NCBI RefSeq assembly: GCF_900114875.1
Contig: NZ_FPKW01000007.1
Span: 62,001-126,000, forward strand
Direction of reading: 5' to 3'
Length of the DNA: 64,000 nt
Source: Chryseobacterium limigenitum
Lineage (GTDB): Bacteria > Bacteroidota > Bacteroidia > Flavobacteriales > Weeksellaceae
Translations under genes and position numbers: made by a program
Shown here: positions 8,332-19,900 of the stretch, in pieces
Layout: every line of letters begins with the position of its first letter
Position numbering within the stretch: the stretch's first letter is position 1
The notes under the pieces: generated by a model
What the model saw: the letters and a program-made list of their open reading frames with translations, nothing else
Database searches by the model: none
Told to the model about the DNA's origin: nothing

Positions 8332-8946
8332 ATGCCTCTTTACCGCGATTTTTCTGATGATACTGCCACGATTCTAGTATGGAAATACGATGAAACCGAA
8401 GATTTGAATATTGATGAACTTTTAGAATATGAGAATATAGAAAAAGTAAAAGATTATCATCCGAAAAAATTGTTGGAAGTATTGATGGTTCGTAAACTTT
8501 TGAAAGGTTTAAAACCCAATTCCAAGATCCTGTATAAGGAAAGGGAACCTTTTCTTTCTCCTGAAGATGCAGAAATTTCTATCACGCATTCTTTTCCTTT
8601 TGCTGCAATTGCAATTTCTAAAAATAAGATTGGAATAGATATTGAAAAATTCAATCCTAAAATTTTAAGGGTAATCGACAAATTCACCTACGAAAATGAG
8701 AGAGGATTTATTCCTTTTGATAATGAAGTAACCTTTTATACCATTATCTGGAGCGTGAAAGAAAGTATGTACAAAATTCACCATTCTAAATATTGGTCTT
8801 TGAAGAAAAATTATGAGGTAAAACCTTTTGAATTAAAACATCTTCACGACATACGCTGCAGAGTTTATGATGATCAGTTTTCTGATGAGCTTAAAGCGCG
8901 CGTAAAATTCTTCGACGATTACTGTTTTACGATTGTTGAGGAATAG
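8332..8946 (+). CDS. 4'-phosphopantetheinyl transferase superfamily protein
   Basis: A 204-residue Sfp-like enzyme that would move the 4'-phosphopantetheine arm of CoA to a carrier protein. Both hallmark motifs are seen: IGIDIE (100-105) for Mg-CoA binding and WSVKESMYK (140-148). THSFPFAAIAIS (85-96) carries the usual His. A GTG 96 bases upstream keeps the frame open but adds a non-conserved leader, so I start at the ATG 8332. The natural carrier protein is not in the window. Its last 20 bases overlap the end of the convergent FUSC gene. Confidence 0.88.
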   Translation: MPLYRDFSDDTATILVWKYDETEDLNIDELLEYENIEKVKDYHPKKLLEVLMVRKLLKGLKPNSKILYKEREPFLSPEDAEISITHSFPFAAIAISKNKIGIDIEKFNPKILRVIDKFTYENERGFIPFDNEVTFYTIIWSVKESMYKIHHSKYWSLKKNYEVKPFELKHLHDIRCRVYDDQFSDELKARVKFFDDYCFTIVEE

Positions 8947-11209
8947 CATTAACATTTTCTGTGGTCTCGGATTCACTTTTGTATTTTTCGATCACTTTTC
9001 TCTGTTCTTTGGCAACATCAAAGATCAATTCCAATACATCGTGAATGTTTTTTAGTTCCGTTAAATGAGAAATTTTATCGGGGTCTCTTCTGTCGACAAT
9101 ATCGTTTTCTTCAATTTCGTTTCTTCTTTTCAGCATCAGCTCATCAATAGAAGAATCTTCGGGCTCGATGCGGCTTTCCATTTTCAGGGTTTCGTTGATC
9201 TCATTGCCATTCAATAAGGCAGAGACTTTTTGCATCTCGGCTTCTATTTTTCTGCTCCAGCTTTCAGCATCAATTTCAGGATATTTTTCATTGTTTTTTG
9301 AATATTGAGAAAGGGAAGCTGTGTAGGCCGTGATTAGATGTGAAGTTGCCACAAACTGATGAACGACCTCCAGTTTTTTCTGCTGATTTTTCGGTTCAGA
9401 GATCATCCTCTGAAAGTTGTCGGAAAGGTTGGCTAATGAAATGATGGCATTTTTACGTTTTACTTTATAATCTTCAATATCAAAGTCTCCTTCTAAAAAT
9501 TTAGAAATAACACTTTGAAAATAGATAAGATTGCTTTCCGCAGATTTTTTCATTAAATCTAAATTCTGCGTATGCTCCCAAACCGGCAAAACGATATAGG
9601 AAACCACAAAAGCGATAATTCCTGCAACGATGGTATCTACAATTCTGTCTTTAAAAATAACATCTACTTTTCCCGGACTTAAAAAATTAAAACTCAGAAA
9701 AACATAGATCGTCATAAATGAGACTGCCCAAAAATAACGGCCTTTCAGAAAACTGAAACACATGATCATACTTAAAAGCAAGATGCTAAATAAAACGGCA
9801 TTAATGTGAACGAAATGCAAAATAGCATATGCAACAGAGGCTCCGGCAATGGTTCCGTACAATCGAAGTAAATTTCGCTGTTTTGTGATGGAGTAGGCCG
9901 GCTTTAAAATCGCAACGATCGTAATTAAGATCCAATAGGCGTGTCCAATGGCAAAGAACTGGAACATTGAAAAGAGATAACCTAATAATAAAGCGATGGT
10001 AATTCTCAATGCATGCCTGAAATGTGATGAAGAAAAAGAAATGTTATTTCTTAAAACTTTGAAATTGAGTTTCTCTTCGTTGGGCATGAATTTCTTTAAG
10101 TCCAATCCGGTGGAAAGACTTTTTGCCAGCTTTACGTTTTGTGAAAATACTTTATAGATTTCGTTGATCTCTTTTGTAATTTCATTGATACGCATTAGGA
10201 TTTGGCGTAAAATCATGAAATTTTCCAGATTATCAGGAGACAGCTGTTGGTTTCTAAGTTCGAAATAATGAGCATTTAGATTTTTATGCGCAAAATCTAG
10301 ATTGGTCATCGGTTTTGCACGGGTTCCGATTTGAAGAGAAATCCCGATATTGGTAATCTCATCGGCTAACAAATTAAGATAATCGTGTATATGAACTAAG
10401 ATCGTACTGTCTTCAAAACTTTGCTGAAGCTTTTGGTAATCACTTTCTGAAGTCATTAATTTTTCATGCAAATCCATTGAGTTTAGGAACATCAACATTA
10501 GCAGTCGGCTTGTTGTTGTAGATTCATTAACGATGGTTCTTGTTTTGAAAACTGTTTCACGGGTTTCTTCCTGAAGGTTTTTAATTCCAATCTGCTTGGC
10601 AATAACCTGTGTTGTCAGTTTATCGAAATCCGGATTTTTTTGATAATAATTGGCTTTAATTTTTAAAAATTCAGCCAACTGAAGATAATTTTCACCAATC
10701 ATCTGACTTGCCAGTTTATATGGCTGAATTGTGGTAACAATAAGGAATATCAATAAAAACCAGGCACAACCCGAGGCAAAAATTAATAAACTCTTAAAAA
10801 TATTGACTCCGGTAAGATGACCATCAATAAAGATCGCCATGACAACCAATGATAATGACCCAACGGCGGCTAATCTTTGTCCGTACACCCCAATTAACGA
10901 GAAAAACATTCCGAAAACAATAAGCTCGAGAAAGACCAGAATTTTAACATGCATCACCAAGCTTGCAATAAACGCAACGAAAACAAAGCAGAAAATTGCA
11001 AAGGTCAACGCATTTCTTCTTCTGATAAATGGTCCCGGCTGATCACAAAGTGCTACAAAGCTGGTTCCGAGAGGGAAGAGGAAGTATTCTTTTAATATCC
11101 CGAAATGCGCAAGAACCAAACATGGGAGAACGGTAGCCAGTGTAATCCTGATAGCAGAATACACATATTGGCTTGTTACGAATTTTTTGAGCTCCGCAGA
11201 ATAGTTCAT
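8927..11209 (-). CDS. FUSC/YccS-family membrane protein
   Basis: A 760-residue protein with the duplicated architecture of the FUSC family (YccS, aromatic acid exporter relatives). There is a first block of about six helices (residues 15-165), a long soluble alpha-helical region (about 170-390), a second helical block (400-530, starting near HALRITIALLLGYLFSMFQF) and a charged soluble C-terminal region. The second block contains the family-type stretch GTIAGASVAYAILHF. The substrate is unknown. It overlaps the PPTase gene tail-to-tail by 20 bases, so there is no terminator between them. Confidence 0.88.
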   Translation of the reverse strand: MNYSAELKKFVTSQYVYSAIRITLATVLPCLVLAHFGILKEYFLFPLGTSFVALCDQPGPFIRRRNALTFAIFCFVFVAFIASLVMHVKILVFLELIVFGMFFSLIGVYGQRLAAVGSLSLVVMAIFIDGHLTGVNIFKSLLIFASGCAWFLLIFLIVTTIQPYKLASQMIGENYLQLAEFLKIKANYYQKNPDFDKLTTQVIAKQIGIKNLQEETRETVFKTRTIVNESTTTSRLLMLMFLNSMDLHEKLMTSESDYQKLQQSFEDSTILVHIHDYLNLLADEITNIGISLQIGTRAKPMTNLDFAHKNLNAHYFELRNQQLSPDNLENFMILRQILMRINEITKEINEIYKVFSQNVKLAKSLSTGLDLKKFMPNEEKLNFKVLRNNISFSSSHFRHALRITIALLLGYLFSMFQFFAIGHAYWILITIVAILKPAYSITKQRNLLRLYGTIAGASVAYAILHFVHINAVLFSILLLSMIMCFSFLKGRYFWAVSFMTIYVFLSFNFLSPGKVDVIFKDRIVDTIVAGIIAFVVSYIVLPVWEHTQNLDLMKKSAESNLIYFQSVISKFLEGDFDIEDYKVKRKNAIISLANLSDNFQRMISEPKNQQKKLEVVHQFVATSHLITAYTASLSQYSKNNEKYPEIDAESWSRKIEAEMQKVSALLNGNEINETLKMESRIEPEDSSIDELMLKRRNEIEENDIVDRRDPDKISHLTELKNIHDVLELIFDVAKEQRKVIEKYKSESETTENVNAIPQQS

Positions 11210-11255
11210 CCTACAAAAATAAATAATACTTCAAAAGATTTGACAACTTTTTAGG

Positions 11256-14200
11256 TTAATTATTGATCTTAATGCTACTTTCGTCGTTTCTTCTATTCTT
11301 GAGTAAAATCCATCCTGAAATTTTAAATTGTTTTTTGCTGATTTTGTCTTCCCAGGAAGCGGTATACCAATATGTTGCTGTAGGGATAACTCTTCCTAAG
11401 TATTTACCATCCCAAACAGGGTTTTGTGCTGTTGCTTTGAAGATCTGCTGCCCATAGCGATCAAATATCGTGGCCGAAAAATTATTGAACTTAGTAATTC
11501 CCGCAAAACTGATCACGTCATTATAGCCATCTTCATTAGGCGTAATGGTATTTGGTAAAAAGAACGTATAATAAGCAACTGCGACGTCACATAATGTTCT
11601 GACATTTCTTACTCTAACTGTATATTCTGTATTTTTATGAATATTATAGAATATATTTGAGCTCTGCCACGATATTCCATTATCAATAGAATATTCCAAT
11701 GGTGAAGTTTCATTATTCTTTGCTAAAATTGTTAATGCATCATTTTGATATACAATTTCCGAAATTTCCGGGACTTTGGTATAGGAAACTATTGCAGAGA
11801 ATACTTTTGAACAAACTCCGTTGTTTATAGTTACGGTATAAGTTCCTTCGAGAGTAGGATTGATGGCTTGTGTTGTTTCCCCTGTATTCCAGTTATAAGT
11901 ATAGTTGGGGCCTGAACCTGCATCTAATAATCCCTTGTTGCCCTCACAAATTTGGATATCAGATAATGAGGAAATAATCGCCGGAACAACCGTAATTGTA
12001 ATTATTGTTTGTGCGGTACAGCCATTAGCTCCTATTGCAGATACGGTATAACTGGTCGTAGATGTTGGAGATACTGTCTGAGTATTTCCATTTCCGGGTA
12101 GCCCTATCCAGGTATAGCTCGATGCTCCTGACGCTGTAAGCGTTACAGATTCTCCGTTACATATGGTGAGTTTGGATGCAGTAAGTGAAATGGGAGGAGG
12201 GGTTGTATCTTGTATCACTGTTACTGAACTTTGCTTTACACAGCCAGAGGGAGTTATACTGGTAATCGTAAGTGTATAGATTCCTCCGGCATTCACTACG
12301 GGATTTAATGTATTAGCTCCCGAAACAATATTTCCGCCCGCTGTTGCTGTCCATAAAAAAGTAGCACCGGGCTGATAAACAGAAGCTGTTGCATCTAATG
12401 TAAGCTGTTGAATAATACAAGTGATTGGCTGTGAGGGAGTGGCTATATCTACAATGATAAGCGGATCCATAGTTACTGTTACCGATTCTTGGTACTCGCA
12501 GCCTAAAGCTGTAGCTACCGTTACAGTATAAACTCCCGGAGTTGTTACGGTAATAGTACTCGCAGTGCTTCCTGTTGACCAAATATAGGTATTTCCGGTT
12601 CCGCTGGTAGTAGCTGTAAGCGTAGTAGAATCTCCTTCACAAAATGTTAAATTTCCTGTAATTTGAAGGTTAGGATCTATGCCCTGATCAATTACAATAG
12701 AAACAGGATCGCTAATACATATTCCGTTATTATTGGCTAAAGTATAGGTTCCGCCATTGGAGACTGTTATGGTTTGTGTAGTTTCTCCGGTAGACCAAAT
12801 GTTACCTGTCGGTAGATTTGAGGTTAAAGTTATTGGGCTATTATCGCAGATAACAGTAGATGATGCTGTAATTAAGGGAACTGGTTTTACATTTACCGTT
12901 AAATTTAATTCCGCTATTTTAAAACAGCCATCCGAAGAACCTACTCTTACATATACTGTTGCGCTTGCTGAAGAATACGCATTTGGCGTTGCAATGGTAT
13001 TGTTATTTCCTGCATTGGCATCTGCCTGATTTCCATAATACGCGAAACTTACCCCCGGTGTCGAGCTGATATTTGATTCTGCCGAAGTAAGATCAAAAGT
13101 TCCGGTTCCTGAGTTTGAACATAAACTTAAACTTGCATTTTGAACAACAGGAACAACGCCTTGTGAAACTTCTACCGATTGTTGGTACTGACATCCTGCA
13201 GGAGTGGTAACGGTTACAGTATAAGAGCCTGCCGCCGAAACAGAAATTGTATTTCCTGTATCTCCTGTTGACCAAGTGTATGTATTTCCAGTTCCGTTGG
13301 AAGACGCAGTCAATTGATTTGAGCCTTCACATAAAACTAAATTTCCTGTGATTTCAACATTAGGATCCGGTTCAGTTGCGATAGTAATAGAAGCAACCGG
13401 ACTTGTACAAACACTATCCGAATAGGTTACTGTATAGGTTCCTGGTGTAGTTACGGTGATGCTTTGAGTAGTTTCACCGGTAGACCAGACATTTCCCGTT
13501 GCATGATCTGAAGTAAGCGTTACGCTGCTTCCAAAACAAATGCTGGAAGAAGAGCTTGTGATTACGGGAACATTACAATTACAAGGGTTAATCGATGAGT
13601 TTTGGGAAGAACCAATACCCTGTCCCTGATCTCCGCCAATATCTGCAGCTCCGCCAGTATTAACTAAAACCGGCACACCTTGAGCGTCTACAGCTCCTAT
13701 TATAGCTCCATTAGCATCAATTTGAGATAATACCACATTTTCGTCTCCCTCCAAAGCATCAAAGCATCCGTCTCCATCAGAATCTAAATCTAAATGATTG
13801 GGAATACCGTCTCCATCTGTATCACAAAGGGGTGCCTGAGTGGCACCAAAGGTAAAATTAGAAAAATTTTCTGTGATAGTATAATCGAAAGAAACAGAAT
13901 TATGAATACCCGGCACTTTAATGATAGCAAAACCTTCTGATGCAGTTATTTGAGTTGGAGAATTGATCGTAAAAGATCCTCCTGGAGAATAACCAGACCA
14001 TAAAACTTGAACGGGTCTGTCAAATATAATAGGAACTGATACTGGTCCAGCGGTACTTCCAATAGATCCGAATACTAATATAGGATCTACCATGGGCTGA
14101 GAGAATGTTAATGTATTGGAAGATGCCTGAGTATTACCTATTGAAGGATTATTATTAGGAACTGCATATGAAACGGGAAACATTGGATAATTATGCATAG

Positions 14201-15416
14201 ATGATGTCCCAATCATAGGTTTATTTGACGTAAAAGTATAGTTTATTCCGTTTATTGTTCCCTGAGCTTGGGTTTTATCTGGTGAGAAACTAATTGGTCC
14301 TGTCCAATAGAATTGGGTGGGGCATTCTACAGTATCCGGAATACCATCATTATCATCATCCAGATCTATATTATCCGGGATGCCGTCGTTATCACTGTCT
14401 AAGCAGTTGGAGATGGTAAGCATTATTTTTGCTTCGTCATTATCACAAATCAGACCGGAATTATCTTTTATAACTACTGAAATTGTTTTGTTTGTACTGA
14501 ATTGATAATTTGTTGGATTGGATATCGGAATAGAACTACCTTGTTCAAAATATGTAAAAATATAATTTCCGGGGTTATTGACAAATTGAGAATTATAAGA
14601 GGTAAGATTTACTGTTGATGGAATCTGGCAAAAGGATTGAGATACTGTTTGTTTTAAAATAGAAACTTTATCAGTATATATTTTAACATTTTTAATTGAA
14701 TGTCTCGCTCTCTCGGCTCCTGTAGAGGCTGAAAAACCGAAATATCCCTGAGTCATTCCTATTGCATTGCCTGAAGGTGCAAATGATTGATTTACAATAA
14801 GGTGTCCGTTTATTTTGATGCTTATAATCCATTTAGCCGGATTGGTTGGATCTTCTTGGCCATCCACTTCTACATGTTTATAAGCTGATCCTACAAAAGG
14901 TACTGTCCCGTTAAGATTAGCTGAGTGGTATGAACTTCCTGGTGTATTATTATATTCAATATTTGATTGAAAGCCGTTATTAACACCATATAAAACATGA
15001 ACCTTGCTCATAGGACTTCCTCCGTTTATATTGTTGTAAACATCGAAACCAATCATCAATCCTCTGGCATTATAAGGAATACCTAATCCTCCTCCATTTA
15101 CATAGGAAGATGGGGGATTGGCCAAATACCAAAATGCTATACCATCAGCTCTGCCACTTCCATCAATTCTAAAATCGAATTCTATTCTCCATTTTTTGCA
15201 ATATTTAAGATTGATAGGTTCATTTAATTTGATTCCTCCAACTTGTGTAAGATTGTTTGACGTAAGTTGTATAAAATCGCCATTCACATCTGCAGACGGA
15301 ACAATGCTCCATCCTGTTGTGTTTACAGGGTTACCTGTAAGTTGATATGTCTGAGAAAGAAAGTTACTATATGTACATAAAAATACAGTAAAATAAATAA
15401 GTAATTTTTTTATCAT
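11256..15416 (-). CDS. Secreted lectin-like multidomain protein with gliding-motility C-terminal (type IX, type B) domain
   Basis: A 1386-residue exported protein with a signal peptide (MIKKLLIYFTVFLCTYSNFLSQ). An L-type lectin-like domain follows (about 25-255; ADGIAFWYL, GLGIPYNARGLMIGFDVY). Next come calcium-binding thrombospondin-type-3 segments (DSDNDGIPDNIDLDDDNDG and CDTDGDGIPNHLDLDSDGDG), then about seven Ig/PKD-like modules with WSTGETTQ and TPGTYTVT words. The C-terminus (TPNEDGYNDVISF...FDRYGQQIFK...YWY) is the gliding-motility-associated type B sorting domain. It is therefore probable type IX cargo, encoded just downstream of porV and porU. Its ligand is unknown. Confidence 0.9.
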   Translation of the reverse strand: MIKKLLIYFTVFLCTYSNFLSQTYQLTGNPVNTTGWSIVPSADVNGDFIQLTSNNLTQVGGIKLNEPINLKYCKKWRIEFDFRIDGSGRADGIAFWYLANPPSSYVNGGGLGIPYNARGLMIGFDVYNNINGGSPMSKVHVLYGVNNGFQSNIEYNNTPGSSYHSANLNGTVPFVGSAYKHVEVDGQEDPTNPAKWIISIKINGHLIVNQSFAPSGNAIGMTQGYFGFSASTGAERARHSIKNVKIYTDKVSILKQTVSQSFCQIPSTVNLTSYNSQFVNNPGNYIFTYFEQGSSIPISNPTNYQFSTNKTISVVIKDNSGLICDNDEAKIMLTISNCLDSDNDGIPDNIDLDDDNDGIPDTVECPTQFYWTGPISFSPDKTQAQGTINGINYTFTSNKPMIGTSSMHNYPMFPVSYAVPNNNPSIGNTQASSNTLTFSQPMVDPILVFGSIGSTAGPVSVPIIFDRPVQVLWSGYSPGGSFTINSPTQITASEGFAIIKVPGIHNSVSFDYTITENFSNFTFGATQAPLCDTDGDGIPNHLDLDSDGDGCFDALEGDENVVLSQIDANGAIIGAVDAQGVPVLVNTGGAADIGGDQGQGIGSSQNSSINPCNCNVPVITSSSSSICFGSSVTLTSDHATGNVWSTGETTQSITVTTPGTYTVTYSDSVCTSPVASITIATEPDPNVEITGNLVLCEGSNQLTASSNGTGNTYTWSTGDTGNTISVSAAGSYTVTVTTPAGCQYQQSVEVSQGVVPVVQNASLSLCSNSGTGTFDLTSAESNISSTPGVSFAYYGNQADANAGNNNTIATPNAYSSASATVYVRVGSSDGCFKIAELNLTVNVKPVPLITASSTVICDNSPITLTSNLPTGNIWSTGETTQTITVSNGGTYTLANNNGICISDPVSIVIDQGIDPNLQITGNLTFCEGDSTTLTATTSGTGNTYIWSTGSTASTITVTTPGVYTVTVATALGCEYQESVTVTMDPLIIVDIATPSQPITCIIQQLTLDATASVYQPGATFLWTATAGGNIVSGANTLNPVVNAGGIYTLTITSITPSGCVKQSSVTVIQDTTPPPISLTASKLTICNGESVTLTASGASSYTWIGLPGNGNTQTVSPTSTTSYTVSAIGANGCTAQTIITITVVPAIISSLSDIQICEGNKGLLDAGSGPNYTYNWNTGETTQAINPTLEGTYTVTINNGVCSKVFSAIVSYTKVPEISEIVYQNDALTILAKNNETSPLEYSIDNGISWQSSNIFYNIHKNTEYTVRVRNVRTLCDVAVAYYTFFLPNTITPNEDGYNDVISFAGITKFNNFSATIFDRYGQQIFKATAQNPVWDGKYLGRVIPTATYWYTASWEDKISKKQFKISGWILLKNRRNDESSIKINN

Positions 15417-15650
15417 TTTATGTGTTTAGATTGAGTGCAAAGGTTTATTCATTCTTAAATTATTGTTAAGAGCTTTAATCCATTATAACATATTCAGAGA
15501 GGGAAAACTGAATAGGTTATCAATTTTTTTGCAAACTTATATAAAATTGATAAAAAGAAATATACTACATTATTACTTCATCTATTTAATATATTGATTA
15601 TTAGTATTTTGTGATGTTTTTTTTAACAATATAATATATGACAAAATATA

Positions 15651-15680
15651 AAAAAGCCCCATAAAATATGAGGCTTTTTA
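15651..15680 (-). terminator. Terminator after porV
   Basis: AAAAAGCCCCAT pairs with ATGAGGCTTTTT (one mismatch) around AAAAT, giving T residues on the minus strand. It ends the porU-porV transcript and isolates it from the adhesin gene. Confidence 0.8.
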
Positions 15681-15703
15681 AAAACGTAATTGTTTATATT
15701 TTC

Positions 15704-16867
15704 TTAATTATCAACATTAGAAGTTTCATCTCCGATGTTCCAGGTCAATCCGAAACGAAGCGTGTTATCTAAAGCTGTATTAATTTTAGACATATTGATA
15801 AGGTAAGAAATATCAAGTCCGAAAGAGTTGTATTTTAAACCAATACCAGCAGTTGCATATTGTCTTGCTCCTTGTTCTTCACTTTCATGGAAGTAACCAC
15901 CTCTTACAGCAAATGCATTGTTGTAAGAATATTCCAGCGCTCCACTGTACATGATACTGTTCGGGTTTTTGAAAGATTTGCTGATACCTTGTATTGGACC
16001 TACATTTGGTACTGCGTACATCGGTTGCCTTGTATTAGGATCCATCCCGATAAATTCTGAACCAGGAACTAAAAGTTTAGATCCTTCAACGCTAAGACCA
16101 ATTCTGTTTACATCATCCAAGAACATATCGTAACCGATACCTAATCTTGCCATTGTCGGAAGATAAGATCTGGATTCTTCGTTTCCTGTATAATCTAGTT
16201 TCGGACCTAAGTTCTGGATTGCCAAACCTGCATTCAATTTACCGTCATATCCTCCGATACTTGAGAATCTTGGAGATGTATAGTACGCAGAAATGTCTAC
16301 TGCAAATGAGTTTGCAGGCTTAAGAGTTGTATCTGTGTTGAAACCTCCGGCCAAATCTGAACGAATATATCTACCCGTTACAGCCATTGAATAAGAGTCT
16401 GAAAGCTTTAAGCCATACGCCACGTCAATAGAGAATTCGTTTGGCTTAGATGTACCCATAGAAGTAACTTCTGAACCTACTAACTGAGTTAAATCTACTT
16501 GCCCCATATTGAAGTAATAAATACTCGCAGAGATGGTAGATCTTTCTTCCTGCCCTAGAAACTTATGGAATGCACCATATAGTAAAAATACATCATTGGT
16601 AAGTTTTCCCATATAAGGTGTATAGTTGATACCTACGGAAGAACTTGATCTGCTAAAAGGATATTTCGCTGCATTCCAAAATTGAGAAAATGCATCAGGA
16701 GAGGTAACTACACCTTGATCTCCCATACCTCCGGATCTAGCATCTGGTGCGATTCTTAAAAATGGAGCTCCGGTTAACACAGGTCTTACAAGACTTAGAT
16801 CTTGAGCATACCCTAAAAAACCAGCACCTAACCCAATTCCTAAAAGCAGTTTAGTAGTTAAATTCAT
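15704..16867 (-). CDS. porV: Type IX secretion outer-membrane protein PorV (LptO)
   Basis: A 387-residue beta-barrel of the FadL-like PorV family, which shuttles folded cargo from the SprA pore to the PorU sortase. It has a signal peptide (residues 1-21, ending in GYAQ). The diagnostic N-terminal segment RIAPDARSGGMGDQGV follows, then SQFWNAAKYPF. The rest alternates in barrel fashion and ends FGLTWNIG near the C-terminus. It lies 60 bases downstream of porU on the same strand, without a terminator between them, so they form one operon. Confidence 0.96.
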   Translation of the reverse strand: MNLTTKLLLGIGLGAGFLGYAQDLSLVRPVLTGAPFLRIAPDARSGGMGDQGVVTSPDAFSQFWNAAKYPFSRSSSSVGINYTPYMGKLTNDVFLLYGAFHKFLGQEERSTISASIYYFNMGQVDLTQLVGSEVTSMGTSKPNEFSIDVAYGLKLSDSYSMAVTGRYIRSDLAGGFNTDTTLKPANSFAVDISAYYTSPRFSSIGGYDGKLNAGLAIQNLGPKLDYTGNEESRSYLPTMARLGIGYDMFLDDVNRIGLSVEGSKLLVPGSEFIGMDPNTRQPMYAVPNVGPIQGISKSFKNPNSIMYSGALEYSYNNAFAVRGGYFHESEEQGARQYATAGIGLKYNSFGLDISYLINMSKINTALDNTLRFGLTWNIGDETSNVDN

Positions 16868-16927
16868 ATGTTGTCTTTTATATATTATCAGTTTTTTGTT
16901 AATATTATTATCTATTATTATTTTAAT

Positions 16928-19900
16928 TTATTTCAAAAGTACCATTTTTTCTACAGCTGTGGCACTTCCTTTGCATTTTTCTTGGTTTTGACTTTTTGCA
17001 AATATCTTAAAAATATACGTACCTTTTGCTACTGTTGAGCCAAAATCGTCTCTTCCGTCCCATTCTATTGCCTGACGTGGCGTTCTAAAGCCCTGTAGGA
17101 AAGGTTCTGCAACAACAGGTGTAGATAAAGTTCTTACTAATTTTCCTGTAATTGTATAAATCTGAACGTTTACATCCAAAATATCATCACAATTATGCTC
17201 AAACTGGATGTACGTTTTGTTTGTAAATGGGTTCGGCCAGTTTAATGGTCTGTTAATCACCAAGTGCTGGTCTGCTTCATCCTTAACTTCAAAGTCTAAC
17301 GTAGAGGTTGTCGAATTATTGTTTATGTCCCAAACTTTAAATGTTAATTGGTGTTGGCCAATCGCTAAATTCCTGAAAGGGTAGGTTACATTTCCTTTTT
17401 GGTAATCTGCTAAACTTGGGCTCAAACATCCGTTTCCTTCTCCTGAAGCATAAAAATCATTCAAAACAACTGTGTTGATAATTTGACCGTCCAAATATAC
17501 TGTAATATCGTGACCGATACCAGACCCTGTAGAATTTATTCCTGTATCATCTGTAACACATGCCAGCAACATCGGACTTTGGTTGGTAATACCTCCATTG
17601 GCGAAGTTGGTGTTATTCATGTATAATTTTACTTTTGGAGGTTCGTTGTCATTAATTCCATTAGGATTAATATCTCCAACCTGTACCGCCTGATTGTTGA
17701 ATACGTCAGTCGCCTTATTATCAGCGTATCCTAAGATTCTTCCTTCTCCGATAGCATAATTAATATCTTTCGGAACGTAGAATTCTACATTAAATACTCC
17801 GTTCACCGCTGTTCCTGATGCTTTTACGATAGCACTCCCTTCTTCTGTGTAATTAAGGACCGTAAGAGTTCCGTCGTTATTTAATGTTTTCTTGTTTAAT
17901 CTCTTATCGAAAATATTGATAACAACTCTTCCGTTGAAACCTGTATTAATCGTCCCGTTTGGATTATTAATATGTCCTTTCACTTTTACAAAATCAAGAC
18001 CTCTGATCAATCCGGGAACCGGAGTTTCAATATTATCAATAATAAGTAATCTCTTAGGTCTGCTTAATTTCATTGCGGGGTCGCCAAGTAGATTTACCTT
18101 TAAGTGATTGGAGTCTGCTCCTTTTAGTTTTTTAGCATTTAAATGTGCATTTCCTAAAGAAACAAAGTCATCATTTACCATTTTGAAGATCTCCTTCGTA
18201 TAAATATCAGTAAATGAAATACCATAACCAATACCCACGGCGCGGCTTGAAGTGATCATTGTAGAAACTCCTCCTTGTTTTAATTTAATAAACTGCTCAC
18301 CTGCAGAGAATGTTTCCGGATCATCCCATAATGTAAACTCACATGTTATTGTTGATACAAATGGAAATCTACTATAAATATTCGAGAAATTATTTGAGTT
18401 CTGAATTTCATCTGTTGTCAATACTCTTTCCTGTGCCCATCCATTGATACCTCCATGTCCGAAATAGAAAAGATATAAACTGTTCCCAATATCATTAGAA
18501 ATAGCCTGATTTACCTGTGGATATCTTTGTCCTCCGGCTGTACTTTGAGCCTGAAATGCATCCAAGTATAACTTTCTTACATTATATTCTTTAAGAGTAG
18601 GGCCTGTCTGTTCAAATACGCTTACCAATGCATTATTCATTGTAGTGTGGAATGGTATTGGTATAGCACTACTGTTTTCATCGTGATCATCATCCACTAC
18701 AAAATCCAGCTTCATACGCCATTCTCCAAACGGAGTAGACTGACTAGGAAGACTGTTGTAATAAGCCAAAACCTTATCCATCATATTGGATGCTTCTGTC
18801 GTATTTGCCGCAGGAATCCTTCCGACAGGTAGATCGGGAAGATTACTTGTGATGAATTGAGCGGTCTGAGGCTGCGTCATTACAATATAATCATCCGTAA
18901 CAAAAGAGTTTACAAAGTCTCCGGATGCTTCACTTTCATAGCTTGAAACAACATTTGAGTTATTTGAAATTCTGTTCTTATAATCATAAGATGTATCTCC
19001 TAAGATAAATACATATTTTAATTTTCCGGCCGGGGTATTCAATTTGGTTACAAAATCTCTGATTGCTGTAAGATCTCTGCTCCCGCTTCCAAATTCATTG
19101 TAGATTTTATTAATGTCTACTATCTGAACGGCGAAGTTGCTTTTAGTCTGATGGTAATTGGCCAACCTTTGAGCCTGACCCATCATTTCCGGAGTTGTAA
19201 GAATCAGATAATCTATATTTTGTAGCGATGAAAGATCCTGATTGGCAATTCTTTCAACAAACTGAGGCGTAAAAGCAGCATCTGCTCTAAATGCCACAAA
19301 TTCATTATTAAAATTTTGATCACCCGTGATATATCCAAAGTTGAAATTAGTATTACCTGTTGCTTTATTTACTCTTCTGTTAGCATTGGTGATATCTGTA
19401 ACGTCCCATACCTGCTCCATTGCAGATGTGTTTGCTATACTGAAACCATAGCCTGTATTGGTGCCGCTGGCAAGAGAAAAATCTCTAAAATTCATTTGGG
19501 AACCATTAAAACTTAGGTTTTCCTTGTATTGTACCTCTACATAATCCATATAGAAAGTTCCGTTAGGATTAAGCGTAATATTGGGAGTATACTTAAAAGT
19601 GATCTGATTTCCGGTTAAACCTGTCACTGTTCCTTCATATTTTATAGGGTGAAAATCATAAATATAGTTGGATGTATTAGCAGGGACAGAAAACGGAATA
19701 GGATTTTGATTGTTAATGCTGACTGTAAGAATGTCTTGCTGAGCTTTATAACCAACTGCTCTGGTTCCGTATTTTATAACATCTGAACCTTGAATAGGCG
19801 AGTTTGTATTAAGCGTAATCGTTTTTTCTGTAGTAAATGGAGCATCTTCCACCCATATTCTACCAACTTTTAGTAAGTTTTTTTGATCATTATCGATTAC

